Of a DNA stretch of 64,000 bases, positions 25,976 through 35,334 are shown one piece after another (position 1 is the first letter of the stretch; every line of letters starts with the position of its first letter). A model generated the notes under the pieces. It ran no database searches, was not told the DNA's origin, and saw nothing but the letters and a program-made list of their open reading frames with translations. The stretch covers positions 1-64,000 of the forward strand of contig JAUXVN010000088.1 of the NCBI GenBank assembly GCA_030684555.1. Reading direction: 5' to 3'. Both the position numbers and the translations under genes were made by a program. Source of the DNA: Ignavibacteria bacterium. GTDB taxonomy: Bacteria > Bacteroidota > Ignavibacteria > Ignavibacteriales > Ignavibacteriaceae.

Positions 25976-27457
25976 ATGTCTCGTATCGATAATGATAAAC
26001 CGGTCTGTTTTTGTGGTGTTTTTGGTGTTTATGGTTCTGATGATTCCGCTCTTCAAACTTATTATGGCTTGCATGCGCTTCAGCATAGAGGTCAAGAAGC
26101 TTCAGGAATTTTAACAAGATCTTTTCATAATAATAAACCAATATTTAATATTATTAAAGGAGAAGGTCTAGTTTCAGAAGTATTTGATAACTTTGATTCA
26201 TGGGGTGAAATATTAATTGGAAATGCTGCTATTGGTCACAATAGATATTCAACAACAGGATCTTCAGAGTCCAGAAAAAATATTCAACCGTTTTTCGTTA
26301 ATTACAGATTTGGAAACTTAGCTGTAGCTCATAATGGTAATCTTACTAATGCTTATCAATTAAGAAAAGAATTAGTAAATGAAGGAGCTATATTTCAAAC
26401 TACGAGCGATACTGAAATTATTCTTCATTTAATTGCAAGGAGTAAATTAGATAATCAAGTCGACCAAATTAGAGAAGCACTTTCAAAAGTCGAAGGTGCA
26501 TATTCATTTATTTTTCTTACTGATGACAAGTTGATAGCAGCTCGTGATCAATACGGATTTCGTCCTTTATCTCTTGGCAAAAAAAATGGACATTTCATAA
26601 TCGCTTCAGAAACATGTGCATTCGACATAATTACAGCTGAGTATATTCGTGATGTTTTACCCGGAGAAATTGTTGTTATCGATGATGAAGTACTTTCTAC
26701 TAAAGAAATTAAATCTTATCCATATCAAAAAGAATTACCTAAAGCGAAACATTGCATTTTTGAGTATGTCTATTTTTCTCGTCCGGATAGCAGAGTTTTT
26801 AACCATAATGTTGATAAAGTGAGAAGACGTCTTGGGAAAATTCTTGCAAAGCATTATCCGGTTACTGATCCCGATGGAGACAAAGTTATTGTGATTAGTG
26901 TTCCCGATAGTTCTAATACTGCAGCAATAGGTTATGAAAATCAACTTGAAAAAATGGACATTAAAGCTAAATTGGAAATTGGTTTAATTCGAAGTCATTA
27001 CATAGGTAGAACATTTATTCAGCCGGGTCAGCAAAAAAGACAGATAGGTGTAAGAATTAAATTCAACATCGTCAAAGGTGTTATAGAGGGAAGAACTATC
27101 GTTTTAATTGATGATTCAATAGTTAGAGGCACTACCTCTAAACAGTTGGTAGCTTTGATTAGAGAAGCTAAACCAAAATCAATTCATTTAAGAATTTCAT
27201 CACCACCGGTTACAAATCCTTGTTACTATGGAATGGATTTTCCTTCAAAAGAGGAATTAATTGCAAATCAAATGAATAGAAATATTGACCAAATTAGAGA
27301 TTATTTGGGTGTTGATAGTTTAGAATATTTAACAATTAATGATTTATTGCAAAGTGTTTATGAGGAGGATGCTGAATCATTTTGTACTGCTTGTTTCTCC
27401 GGTAATTATCCTACAAATATAGATGCTTCATTTACGAAAGAGATTTATGAGACTTAA
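25976..27457 (+). CDS. purF: Amidophosphoribosyltransferase
   Basis: 493 residues. It makes phosphoribosylamine from PRPP and glutamine, the first step of purine synthesis. The chain begins with a 12-residue propeptide before the nucleophile Cys13 (CGVFGVYG). The glutaminase motifs HRGQEASGI and GHNRYSTTGSS follow, and the PRPP-binding loop is IVLIDDSIVRGTTSKQL. Cysteines at KHCIFEY, NPCYYGMDF and FCTACFSG suggest the 4Fe-4S cluster of the Bacillus-type enzyme. The 3' end overlaps the subtilase gene by 11 bases. Confidence 0.97.
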   Translation: MSRIDNDKPVCFCGVFGVYGSDDSALQTYYGLHALQHRGQEASGILTRSFHNNKPIFNIIKGEGLVSEVFDNFDSWGEILIGNAAIGHNRYSTTGSSESRKNIQPFFVNYRFGNLAVAHNGNLTNAYQLRKELVNEGAIFQTTSDTEIILHLIARSKLDNQVDQIREALSKVEGAYSFIFLTDDKLIAARDQYGFRPLSLGKKNGHFIIASETCAFDIITAEYIRDVLPGEIVVIDDEVLSTKEIKSYPYQKELPKAKHCIFEYVYFSRPDSRVFNHNVDKVRRRLGKILAKHYPVTDPDGDKVIVISVPDSSNTAAIGYENQLEKMDIKAKLEIGLIRSHYIGRTFIQPGQQKRQIGVRIKFNIVKGVIEGRTIVLIDDSIVRGTTSKQLVALIREAKPKSIHLRISSPPVTNPCYYGMDFPSKEELIANQMNRNIDQIRDYLGVDSLEYLTINDLLQSVYEEDAESFCTACFSGNYPTNIDASFTKEIYET

Positions 27458-30400
27458 ACTGATTTTTCTGTTATTACTTTTTTCTGTTTCTTTAATTAAT
27501 TCCCAAACAACTTTTTTTATTAAGTATAAGGAAAGTGTTGATAAATCGGAGCTGCTTAGACGAATAGAAACCAAGGAGATTCTCTCATCAACAAAAAGTT
27601 TAAACATTGAGAAGAGTAATATTAAAATTTCATTGTTTGCTAATGGATTAGGATTTTCTATCCCTAATCTCGATAGGATAATTAAAGTTAAAATTGAAGA
27701 TAAAGAATTCATTTTTTCAGATGTTGAAAATACTTTATCATCAGATCCTGATATCGAGTATGTTCAACAGGCTATTACATATAAAATTAATAATATTCCA
27801 AACGATAGTTTATTTAGTACCCAATGGGCACTCACGAAAATTGATGCTGTTGCTGCATGGAATATTACTAAAGGGGATGAAACAATATTAGTTGGTGTAA
27901 TTGATACAGGCATTGATTATGAACATCCGGACTTAAAAAATAAAATAGCAATAAATGCGGGTGAAATTGGTATTGATTCAAATGGAAATGATAAACGATC
28001 CAATGGAATAGATGACGATGGAAATGGATTTATTGACGATTTCATGGGATGGGATTTTACAGATCGAAACGGTTTTCCTTTTGATTCAACCGGCGGAGAT
28101 TATTTAAATTGGGATAATAATCCATTAGATGAAAATATTTATTCACACGGAACAGCAGTAAGTGGTATCATAGGTGCTGAAGTTAATAATTCAATAGGGA
28201 TTGCAGGAGTGGCGCCAAATATTAGAATACTAAATTTGCGTGCTTTTGATCCGGATGGTTTTGGTGAAGAGGATGATGTCACATCAGCTATATTATACGC
28301 GGTTTCACGAGGTGTGAAAGTTATTAATATGAGTTTTGGCGATTATTCTTTTTCATATGTACTTCGAGATGTTATAAGATATGCGTATAGTCAGAATGTT
28401 GTTTTAGTTGCAAGTTCGGGTAATTCTAATTCATCTGCACCACATTATCCATCAGGTTATTCAGAAGTTATATCAGTTGGTAATTCCACTAAAGATGATT
28501 ACGTAGCTTCGACTTCAAATTATGGTTCAACACTTGATTTAGTTGCACCCGGAACGGGAATAATGACGACTCTTAGAAAAGGTGTTTATGGTGATTTTAA
28601 CGGGACATCCGCTGCCGCACCTTTTATTAGTGCAGCTTCAGCTTTGATTTTATCATTAGACGATTTCAGTAATGATGAAGTTAAACAGATTTTAAAATCG
28701 ACGACCGATGATATTAATGAAGTTGGTTGGGATATGCGAAGCGGTGCTGGTAGATTAAATCTTTATAAAGCTGTCCAATCACTTTCAACATCAATAGTAA
28801 AATTTAATTTTCCGTATCAAGATTTTGCAACGAAGGAAGATTCGATTCCAATAGCAATTACAGTGCTATCTCCATACTTTTTGCGTTATGAATTGTTGTG
28901 GGGAACCGGATTAAATCCGACTTCATGGAACAACCTTATCTCAAATGGTATTTATCAAACTTCAAAAGATACTATTCTGCATTTTAGTACAAAAACTCTA
29001 AGTGATTCTGCATATACATTTCGATTGGTGATTTACCAGAGCAACGGAAGAACATTAGAAGAAAGAGTGAATTTTCATGTGATTAGAAAAGCTCCCGAAG
29101 GTGAACTTGTTTCATTATTTCCTTCATATTATGGTGAGCGACCAACTGTAATGACAGCCTTCTATACACCAACGCCTTCAATAGTTAGAATGCTCTATCG
29201 TCAAGTTGGTGAAATTAATTTTGGTGTTGTTTCTTTAGATGGATTAGCGACTAATAACCAGTTTGTAAAAAAATTGCATTACGGTTTTATCCCACCGCAA
29301 TTTGTTAAATTTGAAAGTGATTATGAAATCTATTTCGAAGTTGAAAATCTAATAGGAGCCAAAACTTTTATCTATGACAACGGTAGATATTATAGAGTTC
29401 GAACGAACAGTTTGATTAATCAAATTTCTAAAACAGAATTGGATTTCTCATTACCTCCGGGACTTCTCTATGAAAATCCTGTTAATATTCTTTCATCTGA
29501 AAGTAACGAAGTTTTAATTAGAGATATTAATAACTCAACGGTTACGCGAATTTTAAGTTTTAACGATGATAATGCTTTTACTCAAGTTGATTCTATCTCT
29601 GAAAGAATTCCAAAAGATTTTGGTGATTGGAACAACAACGGCAAAAAGAATCTTTTGTCAAATTGGGGGAGAAGTACTTTCCTGCTTGAAGAACAATCAG
29701 CAGGAAGCGGTCGATTTGTAGATGTGGCTTCAATTGATAATTCAAATGCCTGGCCAATACTTGTTTCGGATATTGATAAAGATGGTATTAATGAACTTCT
29801 TACAGTTGTTAGCGATTCAATAATAAGAGTATATAAAGTAAGAAATGATTTCAAACTTGATTCTGTTGGTACAATCAGAAATTTTACTCCAAAAAGTTTT
29901 GGAAAGAATATTTTTGATTCACCCTCTGCATTAGTTATTGATACTGATAATGATGGAATTAATGAATTATGGTTAGTTGATTCTGACGGTGATATCTTTG
30001 GATATAACATTTTACCGAATAATGTATTTCAACCTCTATATTCTAAATATATTAAAACCGATTTTAGAAGTTCATCAAATTATATAACATCAGGTGATTT
30101 TAACGGAGATGGTAAAAAGGATATTGCGGTAATTTTACATTCTGTTAGTGAACTTGACATAGCGAGTTATCACCGTGTGATCGTTTTTAATAATTCTAGA
30201 AGTCAACTTGAGATTTTGTATGATAACGCATTCGTAGATCCTGCAACTGAATTTAACTCATTTACAAGAAGAACTTATAACAATGTACGATTCGTAGATA
30301 TTGACCGTAGCGGACAGGATGAGTTGATATTATTTTTATTTCCTTACTCTTATATAATTAAGTACAAAGAAACAGGAAGCGAGATAATTTCGTTTGATGA

Positions 30401-31685
30401 AAATATTAATGCTAATGTTGTATTTGTATCTGACTTCAATAAAAATGGTGTACCTGAGATTGCGTATCCTAATAATAATAAAATAATATTTTATGAATTT
30501 ACATCATCAATAAAAGCAAATACACCGACACAGCTTAAAGGATTTAGTATTGATTCCGCGAATGTAAGGATTTCATGGTTAGGTTCTGGAAATAAATTCT
30601 ATATTTATCGTTCAGAAGGAACAGACGTATTTAATCTGTACGATTCTACTACATCTAATAACTACATTGATAATAATATATTTATCAACAATACTTATGG
30701 TTATAAAATCCAATCGTTTGATATTTCAAAGTCAATTCCATTTTCAGATTTAAGTAAAAGAATGGATGTTTTTCATCATAGAACTGCTCATGTTGTATCT
30801 ATTGAGAGTAAAAATGATAAATCAGTATTTATTAGATTCTCTGAGAAAGTTAATCCGACAATTGAAAATCCAAAATCATTTGAGCTTTATAAAGATCAAA
30901 GATCAATATTTCCTAATTCATTTGCTGCCGCCGACCAATATTCGTATGTCGTAACCTTCACTGAGTCATTTATTGACGGAACAAACAGTCTTCAAGTAAA
31001 TGATATTAACGATCTTTATGGCTCTCCTATAAAAAAAGAATTACTTTTCTTTAACTATCAATATTTGCCAACTTCCATTGAATTTTTTGTACAAGCGTTT
31101 GAAATTATTTCTCCATATCAAATCAAGATTAAATTCAATATTGAAGTAGATGAAGAGTCGGTTCTGAATACAAATAATTTTATATTTTCACCCAATAATT
31201 TTGTTGAAAGTGTTACCATAGATAATAGTGATAAATCAACAATATATTTATCATTAAAAGGTGGAAATGCAGTTGGTTCGGTTGGAAAGGAGTATCGTAT
31301 TTCAATTGAAAATATTTATTCTTCAATCGTGTCTGGAAAAATTCCTATTAATACCGGGGCAGGTAGTGTTATAATCTTAACAAAGCATTCTGAAGATTTA
31401 TCAGATGTTTATTTTTACCCGAGTCCTGCAAAAATAAATTCAGGAAATGGAAGTGTAACATTCGCAAATCTTCCAAAATTTGCGGAAATTACAATTTGGA
31501 ATATGAATGGTGAAAAAATTATTTCACTAAAAGAAAAAGAAGGTAATGGTGGATTGACCTGGAATTTTATACGCGAAAATGGTGAAACAATAAGCAGTGG
31601 GATTTACATTTATAGAATTATTATGTTGACTGCTAATAATGAAGAAGTTGAAACAAAACTTGGAAAAATTGCAATTGTGAAATGA
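27447..31685 (+). CDS. Large T9SS-secreted S8 (subtilisin-like) protease with FG-GAP/VCBS-like repeats
   Basis: About 1412 residues. The N-terminal signal peptide (LIFLLLLFSVSLINS) is followed by a propeptide-like region and the S8 domain at about 110-450. The catalytic residues are Asp in GVIDTGIDYEHPDL, His in SHGTAVSGIIG and Ser in FNGTSAAAPFIS. The middle (about 690-1010) has calcium-binding repeats of the FG-GAP/VCBS kind: DIDKDGINELL, DTDNDGINELWL, GDFNGDGKKDIAV, DFNKNGVPEIAYP. Beta-sandwich domains and a C-terminal type IX sorting domain (SPAKINSG, IWNMNGEKII, SSGIYIYRIIM) end the chain. It is thus exported and probably surface-bound. ATG 27447 is used; an in-frame start 8 codons earlier would overlap purF more. 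Confidence 0.93.
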   Translation: MRLKLIFLLLLFSVSLINSQTTFFIKYKESVDKSELLRRIETKEILSSTKSLNIEKSNIKISLFANGLGFSIPNLDRIIKVKIEDKEFIFSDVENTLSSDPDIEYVQQAITYKINNIPNDSLFSTQWALTKIDAVAAWNITKGDETILVGVIDTGIDYEHPDLKNKIAINAGEIGIDSNGNDKRSNGIDDDGNGFIDDFMGWDFTDRNGFPFDSTGGDYLNWDNNPLDENIYSHGTAVSGIIGAEVNNSIGIAGVAPNIRILNLRAFDPDGFGEEDDVTSAILYAVSRGVKVINMSFGDYSFSYVLRDVIRYAYSQNVVLVASSGNSNSSAPHYPSGYSEVISVGNSTKDDYVASTSNYGSTLDLVAPGTGIMTTLRKGVYGDFNGTSAAAPFISAASALILSLDDFSNDEVKQILKSTTDDINEVGWDMRSGAGRLNLYKAVQSLSTSIVKFNFPYQDFATKEDSIPIAITVLSPYFLRYELLWGTGLNPTSWNNLISNGIYQTSKDTILHFSTKTLSDSAYTFRLVIYQSNGRTLEERVNFHVIRKAPEGELVSLFPSYYGERPTVMTAFYTPTPSIVRMLYRQVGEINFGVVSLDGLATNNQFVKKLHYGFIPPQFVKFESDYEIYFEVENLIGAKTFIYDNGRYYRVRTNSLINQISKTELDFSLPPGLLYENPVNILSSESNEVLIRDINNSTVTRILSFNDDNAFTQVDSISERIPKDFGDWNNNGKKNLLSNWGRSTFLLEEQSAGSGRFVDVASIDNSNAWPILVSDIDKDGINELLTVVSDSIIRVYKVRNDFKLDSVGTIRNFTPKSFGKNIFDSPSALVIDTDNDGINELWLVDSDGDIFGYNILPNNVFQPLYSKYIKTDFRSSSNYITSGDFNGDGKKDIAVILHSVSELDIASYHRVIVFNNSRSQLEILYDNAFVDPATEFNSFTRRTYNNVRFVDIDRSGQDELILFLFPYSYIIKYKETGSEIISFDENINANVVFVSDFNKNGVPEIAYPNNNKIIFYEFTSSIKANTPTQLKGFSIDSANVRISWLGSGNKFYIYRSEGTDVFNLYDSTTSNNYIDNNIFINNTYGYKIQSFDISKSIPFSDLSKRMDVFHHRTAHVVSIESKNDKSVFIRFSEKVNPTIENPKSFELYKDQRSIFPNSFAAADQYSYVVTFTESFIDGTNSLQVNDINDLYGSPIKKELLFFNYQYLPTSIEFFVQAFEIISPYQIKIKFNIEVDEESVLNTNNFIFSPNNFVESVTIDNSDKSTIYLSLKGGNAVGSVGKEYRISIENIYSSIVSGKIPINTGAGSVIILTKHSEDLSDVYFYPSPAKINSGNGSVTFANLPKFAEITIWNMNGEKIISLKEKEGNGGLTWNFIRENGETISSGIYIYRIIMLTANNEEVETKLGKIAIVK

Positions 31686-32251
31686 AGACTAAAGAAAACA
31701 TTTATACATTATCTAATGCTCTTAGTTTAACCAGGTTATTAATGACTATACCGTTCTGGTTTTTACTTGACTACTTTCATGAGGATTGGGGAAGAGTCGC
31801 ATTGATAATTTTAGCCTTTATCGGAGCATTAACAGATTGGCTTGATGGTTTTTTTGCAAGAAAAATGAACCAGGTCACAGAGTTTGGAAAAATTATTGAT
31901 CCTCTTGCAGATAAAATTTGTATAGGTGGGATGATATTAAAAATGTATTTGATAGGTGTTATTGATCCTTTTCTATTTTATCTTATTATTGGAAGAGATG
32001 CATTAATTTTTATAGCTGGTATTTTTTTGTCTTATTACTTAAAAAAAGTATTGCCTTCAAATATGCTTGGTAAATTAGCTGTATCCTCAATTGCACTTTA
32101 CATATTAATAGTTTTTTTGCAAATCGATATTAACTCGGTTGTTAGATTATCCATTTACTATCTCACCATTATTTTAATAATATTATCATTTGTGGCTTAT
32201 GCATTAAGAGCCATTGAATTTTTAAGGCTTAAAAAAAATGAAGTTGTTTAA
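31682..32251 (+). CDS. CDP-alcohol phosphatidyltransferase (PgsA-like)
   Basis: 189 residues with several membrane helices. The family motif D-x2-D-G-x2-A-R-x8-G-x3-D-x3-D is visible as DWLDGFFARKMNQVTEFGKI followed by IDPLAD (about residues 54-79). It makes phospholipid head-group linkages at the inner membrane, most likely phosphatidylglycerol phosphate from CDP-diacylglycerol and glycerol 3-phosphate. Other head groups are possible. It overlaps the protease gene by 4 bases (ATGA) and ftsY by 14 bases. Confidence 0.9.
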   Translation: MKTKENIYTLSNALSLTRLLMTIPFWFLLDYFHEDWGRVALIILAFIGALTDWLDGFFARKMNQVTEFGKIIDPLADKICIGGMILKMYLIGVIDPFLFYLIIGRDALIFIAGIFLSYYLKKVLPSNMLGKLAVSSIALYILIVFLQIDINSVVRLSIYYLTIILIILSFVAYALRAIEFLRLKKNEVV

Positions 32252-33182
32252 AAATCTGAATTTTGATAAACTTAGAGATGGATTATCAAAAACAAGAGAA
32301 AAAATTGTAAATAAATTGACAGAAACCATCTCGGGAAAAGCTAAACTTCCTGCGGAAATTTTAGAAGAACTTGAGGAAATTTTGGTTACCTCCGATATCG
32401 GATTTGATACTGCAATACAAATAATAGACGAAGTTAAAATTAAACTTAAAAGTGAATCAGATCGAAGTGAAGAAAATATTTTAAGAACAATAAAAGCTTC
32501 TCTTGTTGCAGTATTGGAAAAATCTAATAGTTATAATGAATTTTTACCAGATATAGAAAAGTATAAACCATTTATAATATTGATTGTTGGAGTTAACGGA
32601 GCAGGGAAGACAACAACTATTGGAAAATTAGCATACAACTTTAAAAAATCTGGTTTAAGTGTGATTGTTGGGGCGGCTGACACTTTTCGAGCCGCAGCTA
32701 ATGAGCAACTCGAAATTTGGGCTAAAAGAGCTGGAGTTGAAATTGTTCAAAAGAAAAATGGCACCGATCCTTCATCTGTTGCGTTTGAGACTGTCGCAAA
32801 AGCAATAAAAGAAAATATTGATGTCGTTATGATTGATACGGCAGGACGTTTACACAATAAATCAAATTTGATGGAAGAATTAAATAAAATTACTCGAGTG
32901 ATTCAAAAACAATCAAATAATGCTCCACAAGAAACTTTTTTAGTCCTTGACGGAAATACAGGACAAAATGCCGTGCTCCAGGCAGAGGAATTTAGCAAGG
33001 TTGCGAATTTAACAGGTTTAGTAATTACAAAATTAGATGGAACGGCAAAAGGTGGAGTTGTATTTCAGATATGCTCCAAGCAATGTTTACCGGTACGGTA
33101 TATAGGAGTAGGTGAAGATATTGAAGATCTTCAATCATTCGAAGCAAATGCATTTGTCGATGCGATTTTTTCGACTAAGTAG
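32238..33182 (+). CDS. ftsY: Signal recognition particle receptor FtsY
   Basis: 314 residues, a short FtsY without the long acidic N-terminal domain. The N domain (about 1-90) is followed by the SRP GTPase G domain: GVNGAGKTTTIGKLA (G1), ADTFRAAANEQLE, MIDTAGRLHNKSNLMEEL (G3), TKLDGTAKGG (G4) and the closing loop YIGVGEDIEDLQSFEA. It docks ribosome-SRP complexes at the membrane for protein insertion. It is distinguished from Ffh by the lack of an M domain. Confidence 0.97.
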   Translation: MKLFKNLNFDKLRDGLSKTREKIVNKLTETISGKAKLPAEILEELEEILVTSDIGFDTAIQIIDEVKIKLKSESDRSEENILRTIKASLVAVLEKSNSYNEFLPDIEKYKPFIILIVGVNGAGKTTTIGKLAYNFKKSGLSVIVGAADTFRAAANEQLEIWAKRAGVEIVQKKNGTDPSSVAFETVAKAIKENIDVVMIDTAGRLHNKSNLMEELNKITRVIQKQSNNAPQETFLVLDGNTGQNAVLQAEEFSKVANLTGLVITKLDGTAKGGVVFQICSKQCLPVRYIGVGEDIEDLQSFEANAFVDAIFSTK

Positions 33183-33258
33183 AATAAACAACATTAATTA
33201 GAATTGTTATTGAACGAATAAATAATTACTTATCTAACTTAACTTATATTAAATAATA

Positions 33259-34176
33259 GTGGTAAAATACATTTTTATTGTTAATCCGATTGCAGGTAAG
33301 GGAAGAGGTAAAAAAATTGCTCCAGAGTTGAAATCGATTCTGGATAATTCAACTTACAATTATGAATTGTTTTTTACAAGTAAAAAAAATGATGCAATGA
33401 ATTTTGTCTCAGGTCTGCCAAAATCAGAAAATTACTTTGTAATTGCTGTTGGCGGTGACGGTACGGTAAACGAAATTGTAAATGGTTTTGGAGAAAATTC
33501 TAAAAATACTCTTGGCGTGCTCCCAATTGGTAGTGGAAATGATTTCGCTCGATCTATAAATTTACTTGGCGATTGGAAATTAATTTTAAATTCTATTTTA
33601 AAATCAAACCTGACTAAAACTATAGATTTGGGACTCATAAACTTCACCGAATCTAATAATACTGTTTATCATCAAAGATATTTTGCTTGCAATTGTGGAA
33701 TTGGATTTGATGCCCAAGTAGCATATATAGCTAATCAAAATTCCATTCTACGTGGATTGCCATTGTATCTTTTGTCTGTTTTTAAAACAATGAGAATTTT
33801 TAAATCCGCTGATTTTTCTGGTAGTTTCGATAATTTTGAATTTGACGGTAAAAAATTACTGATTGCGATTGGAAATGGTGTAACTTCTGGCGGCGGTTTT
33901 AAATTAAACCCGAATGCTAATAATAGTGATGGTCTTTTGGATTTTTGCATTGCTAAAGACATGTCAAATATTGATATCTTAAAAGTGCTTCCTAAAGCTA
34001 TAGGTGGGAACCATCTAACTTCTAGATTAATTGAATATGGTACTTTTTCGAAATCTGAGTTTTCTGTTTCTGATCCGGTTTATATTCATATTGACGGAGA
34101 AGTTGTTTCGAGATTTGCAAACCAAATTAAAATAGAAATTATTCCAAAATCCCTTAAGGTTATTGTACGAGATTAA
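33259..34176 (+). CDS. Diacylglycerol kinase-like lipid kinase (DagK/YegS family)
   Basis: 305 residues. The catalytic domain has FIVNPIAGKGRGKKI, the ATP-binding GGDGTVNEIVNGF and the substrate-side LGVLPIGSGNDFARSI. The C-terminal beta domain has AIGNGVTSGGGFKLNPNAN and HIDGEVV. It phosphorylates a lipid, likely diacylglycerol or a related molecule, at the membrane. The start is GTG 33259. It is placed among phospholipid and membrane protein targeting genes. Confidence 0.92.
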   Translation: MVKYIFIVNPIAGKGRGKKIAPELKSILDNSTYNYELFFTSKKNDAMNFVSGLPKSENYFVIAVGGDGTVNEIVNGFGENSKNTLGVLPIGSGNDFARSINLLGDWKLILNSILKSNLTKTIDLGLINFTESNNTVYHQRYFACNCGIGFDAQVAYIANQNSILRGLPLYLLSVFKTMRIFKSADFSGSFDNFEFDGKKLLIAIGNGVTSGGGFKLNPNANNSDGLLDFCIAKDMSNIDILKVLPKAIGGNHLTSRLIEYGTFSKSEFSVSDPVYIHIDGEVVSRFANQIKIEIIPKSLKVIVRD

Positions 34177-34178
34177 AA

Positions 34179-34385
34179 ATGTTTATGAGAAAACCAACAC
34201 ATAGAATTTTCGACTATGAACCACGGTATTATAGTCCTTCTGAAGATAAAGACGAAAAACTAAAACGGCGTCTTGGGTTTTCACGAAAGAAGAAAAGTAT
34301 TAGTAAAAAAGGGGGTTTGTCTAAATCAATAATACTCGCCATTTTGATTATAATTTGTTATTTGATTTTGTCAGGAATATTATAG
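34179..34385 (+). CDS. Small membrane protein, conserved type
   Basis: 68 residues: a basic cytoplasmic head (MFMRKPTHRIFDYEPRYY, then KLKRRLGFSRKKK) and one C-terminal membrane helix (about 49-68). The RKPTHRIFDYEPRYY segment recurs in short proteins of Bacteroidota as I remember it, but no function is known to me. It starts 2 bases after the lipid kinase stop, so the two are co-transcribed. Confidence 0.72.
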   Translation: MFMRKPTHRIFDYEPRYYSPSEDKDEKLKRRLGFSRKKKSISKKGGLSKSIILAILIIICYLILSGIL

Positions 34386-34416
34386 TTTACATAATATACA
34401 TTATCGGACATGTTTT

Positions 34417-34446
34417 TATTAAATCAAAGAATTCATTGATTTAATA
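34417..34446. terminator. Hairpin between convergent gene runs, probable bidirectional terminator
   Basis: ATTAAATCAA (34418-34427) and TTGATTTAAT (34436-34445) form a 10-bp stem around an 8-base loop, extended by a T-A pair. It lies in the 86 bases between convergent genes. TGTTTTTA precedes the stem, which on the minus strand reads as A; T tracts are weak, so confidence is moderate. Confidence 0.5.
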
Positions 34447-34471
34447 TGTACATATATAAATAAATATAATT

Positions 34472-35323
34472 CTAATTGTATTTGAAAAAACCTTCTCCAG
34501 ATTTCCTGCCAAGTTTATTTGCAGCGACCATCTTTCTTAACAATGGACAAGGTCGATATTTTGAATCACCAAATCCTTTGAACATAACTTCCATTATCGC
34601 TAAACAAACATCAAGTCCGATAAAATCTGCTAATGTTAAAGGACCCATCGGATGATTCATACCAAGTTTCATAACTGTATCAATATCTTCGGCTGTGGCA
34701 ACTCCTTCCATAAGTGCAAATACAGCTTCATTAATCATTGGCATTAGAATCCGATTTGCGATAAATCCAGGAAAATCATTTACTTCAACTGGAGTTTTAT
34801 CTAATGATAAAGTGATTGCTTTAATTTTTTCGTAAGTTTCATTTGAAGTAGAATATCCACGTATAATCTCCACCAATTTCATCATCGGTACAGGGTTCAT
34901 AAAATGCATACCAATAAATTTATCAGGACGAATACTTGCTGAAAGTTCAGTAATTGAAATCGAGGAGGTATTTGTTGCGAATATGCATGATGGTTGAATT
35001 AAAGCATGTAACTCTTTGAATATAGATAATTTAACATCTTTATTTTCATAAACTGCTTCAATTACCAGATCGGTATCTACCGGCGTATTTTTAATAGAAA
35101 TAATAGGCGTGATATTTTGTAAAGATTGATTTTTTTTCTCTTCTGTTATGCTCCCCTTTTTTACCAACCGGGAAAGATTACTCTCTATATTTTTTAATGC
35201 TTTATTTACCAAATCTTCAGAAATTTCCACAAGACTGACCGAGAAATCATTTATTGCAAAAACGGTTACTATTCCGTTTCCCATGGTTCCTCCGCCGACA
35301 ACAGCAATTTTACTTTTTTCCAT
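34472..35323 (-). CDS. hbd: 3-hydroxyacyl-CoA (3-hydroxybutyryl-CoA) dehydrogenase
   Basis: 283 residues, typical for the short single-function enzyme. The NAD-binding fold starts with VVGGGTMGNGIVTVFAINDF. Catalytic region motifs are ATNTSSISITEL, GMHFMNPVPMMKLVEII (catalytic His) and DFPGFIANRILMPMINEA. The C-terminal dimer domain has NHPMGPLTLADFIGLDVCLA. It oxidises or reduces 3-hydroxybutyryl-CoA with NAD. Together with the adjacent thiolase gene, 11 bases upstream, it forms two steps between acetyl-CoA and C4 acyl-CoA, in either direction. Confidence 0.93.
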   Translation of the reverse strand: MEKSKIAVVGGGTMGNGIVTVFAINDFSVSLVEISEDLVNKALKNIESNLSRLVKKGSITEEKKNQSLQNITPIISIKNTPVDTDLVIEAVYENKDVKLSIFKELHALIQPSCIFATNTSSISITELSASIRPDKFIGMHFMNPVPMMKLVEIIRGYSTSNETYEKIKAITLSLDKTPVEVNDFPGFIANRILMPMINEAVFALMEGVATAEDIDTVMKLGMNHPMGPLTLADFIGLDVCLAIMEVMFKGFGDSKYRPCPLLRKMVAANKLGRKSGEGFFKYN

Positions 35324-35334
35324 ATGAATATTCC

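Noticed and set aside
29582-30010. A 142-codon minus-strand frame inside the protease gene
   Set aside because: Antisense to the FG-GAP repeat region; low-complexity product created by the repeat codons.
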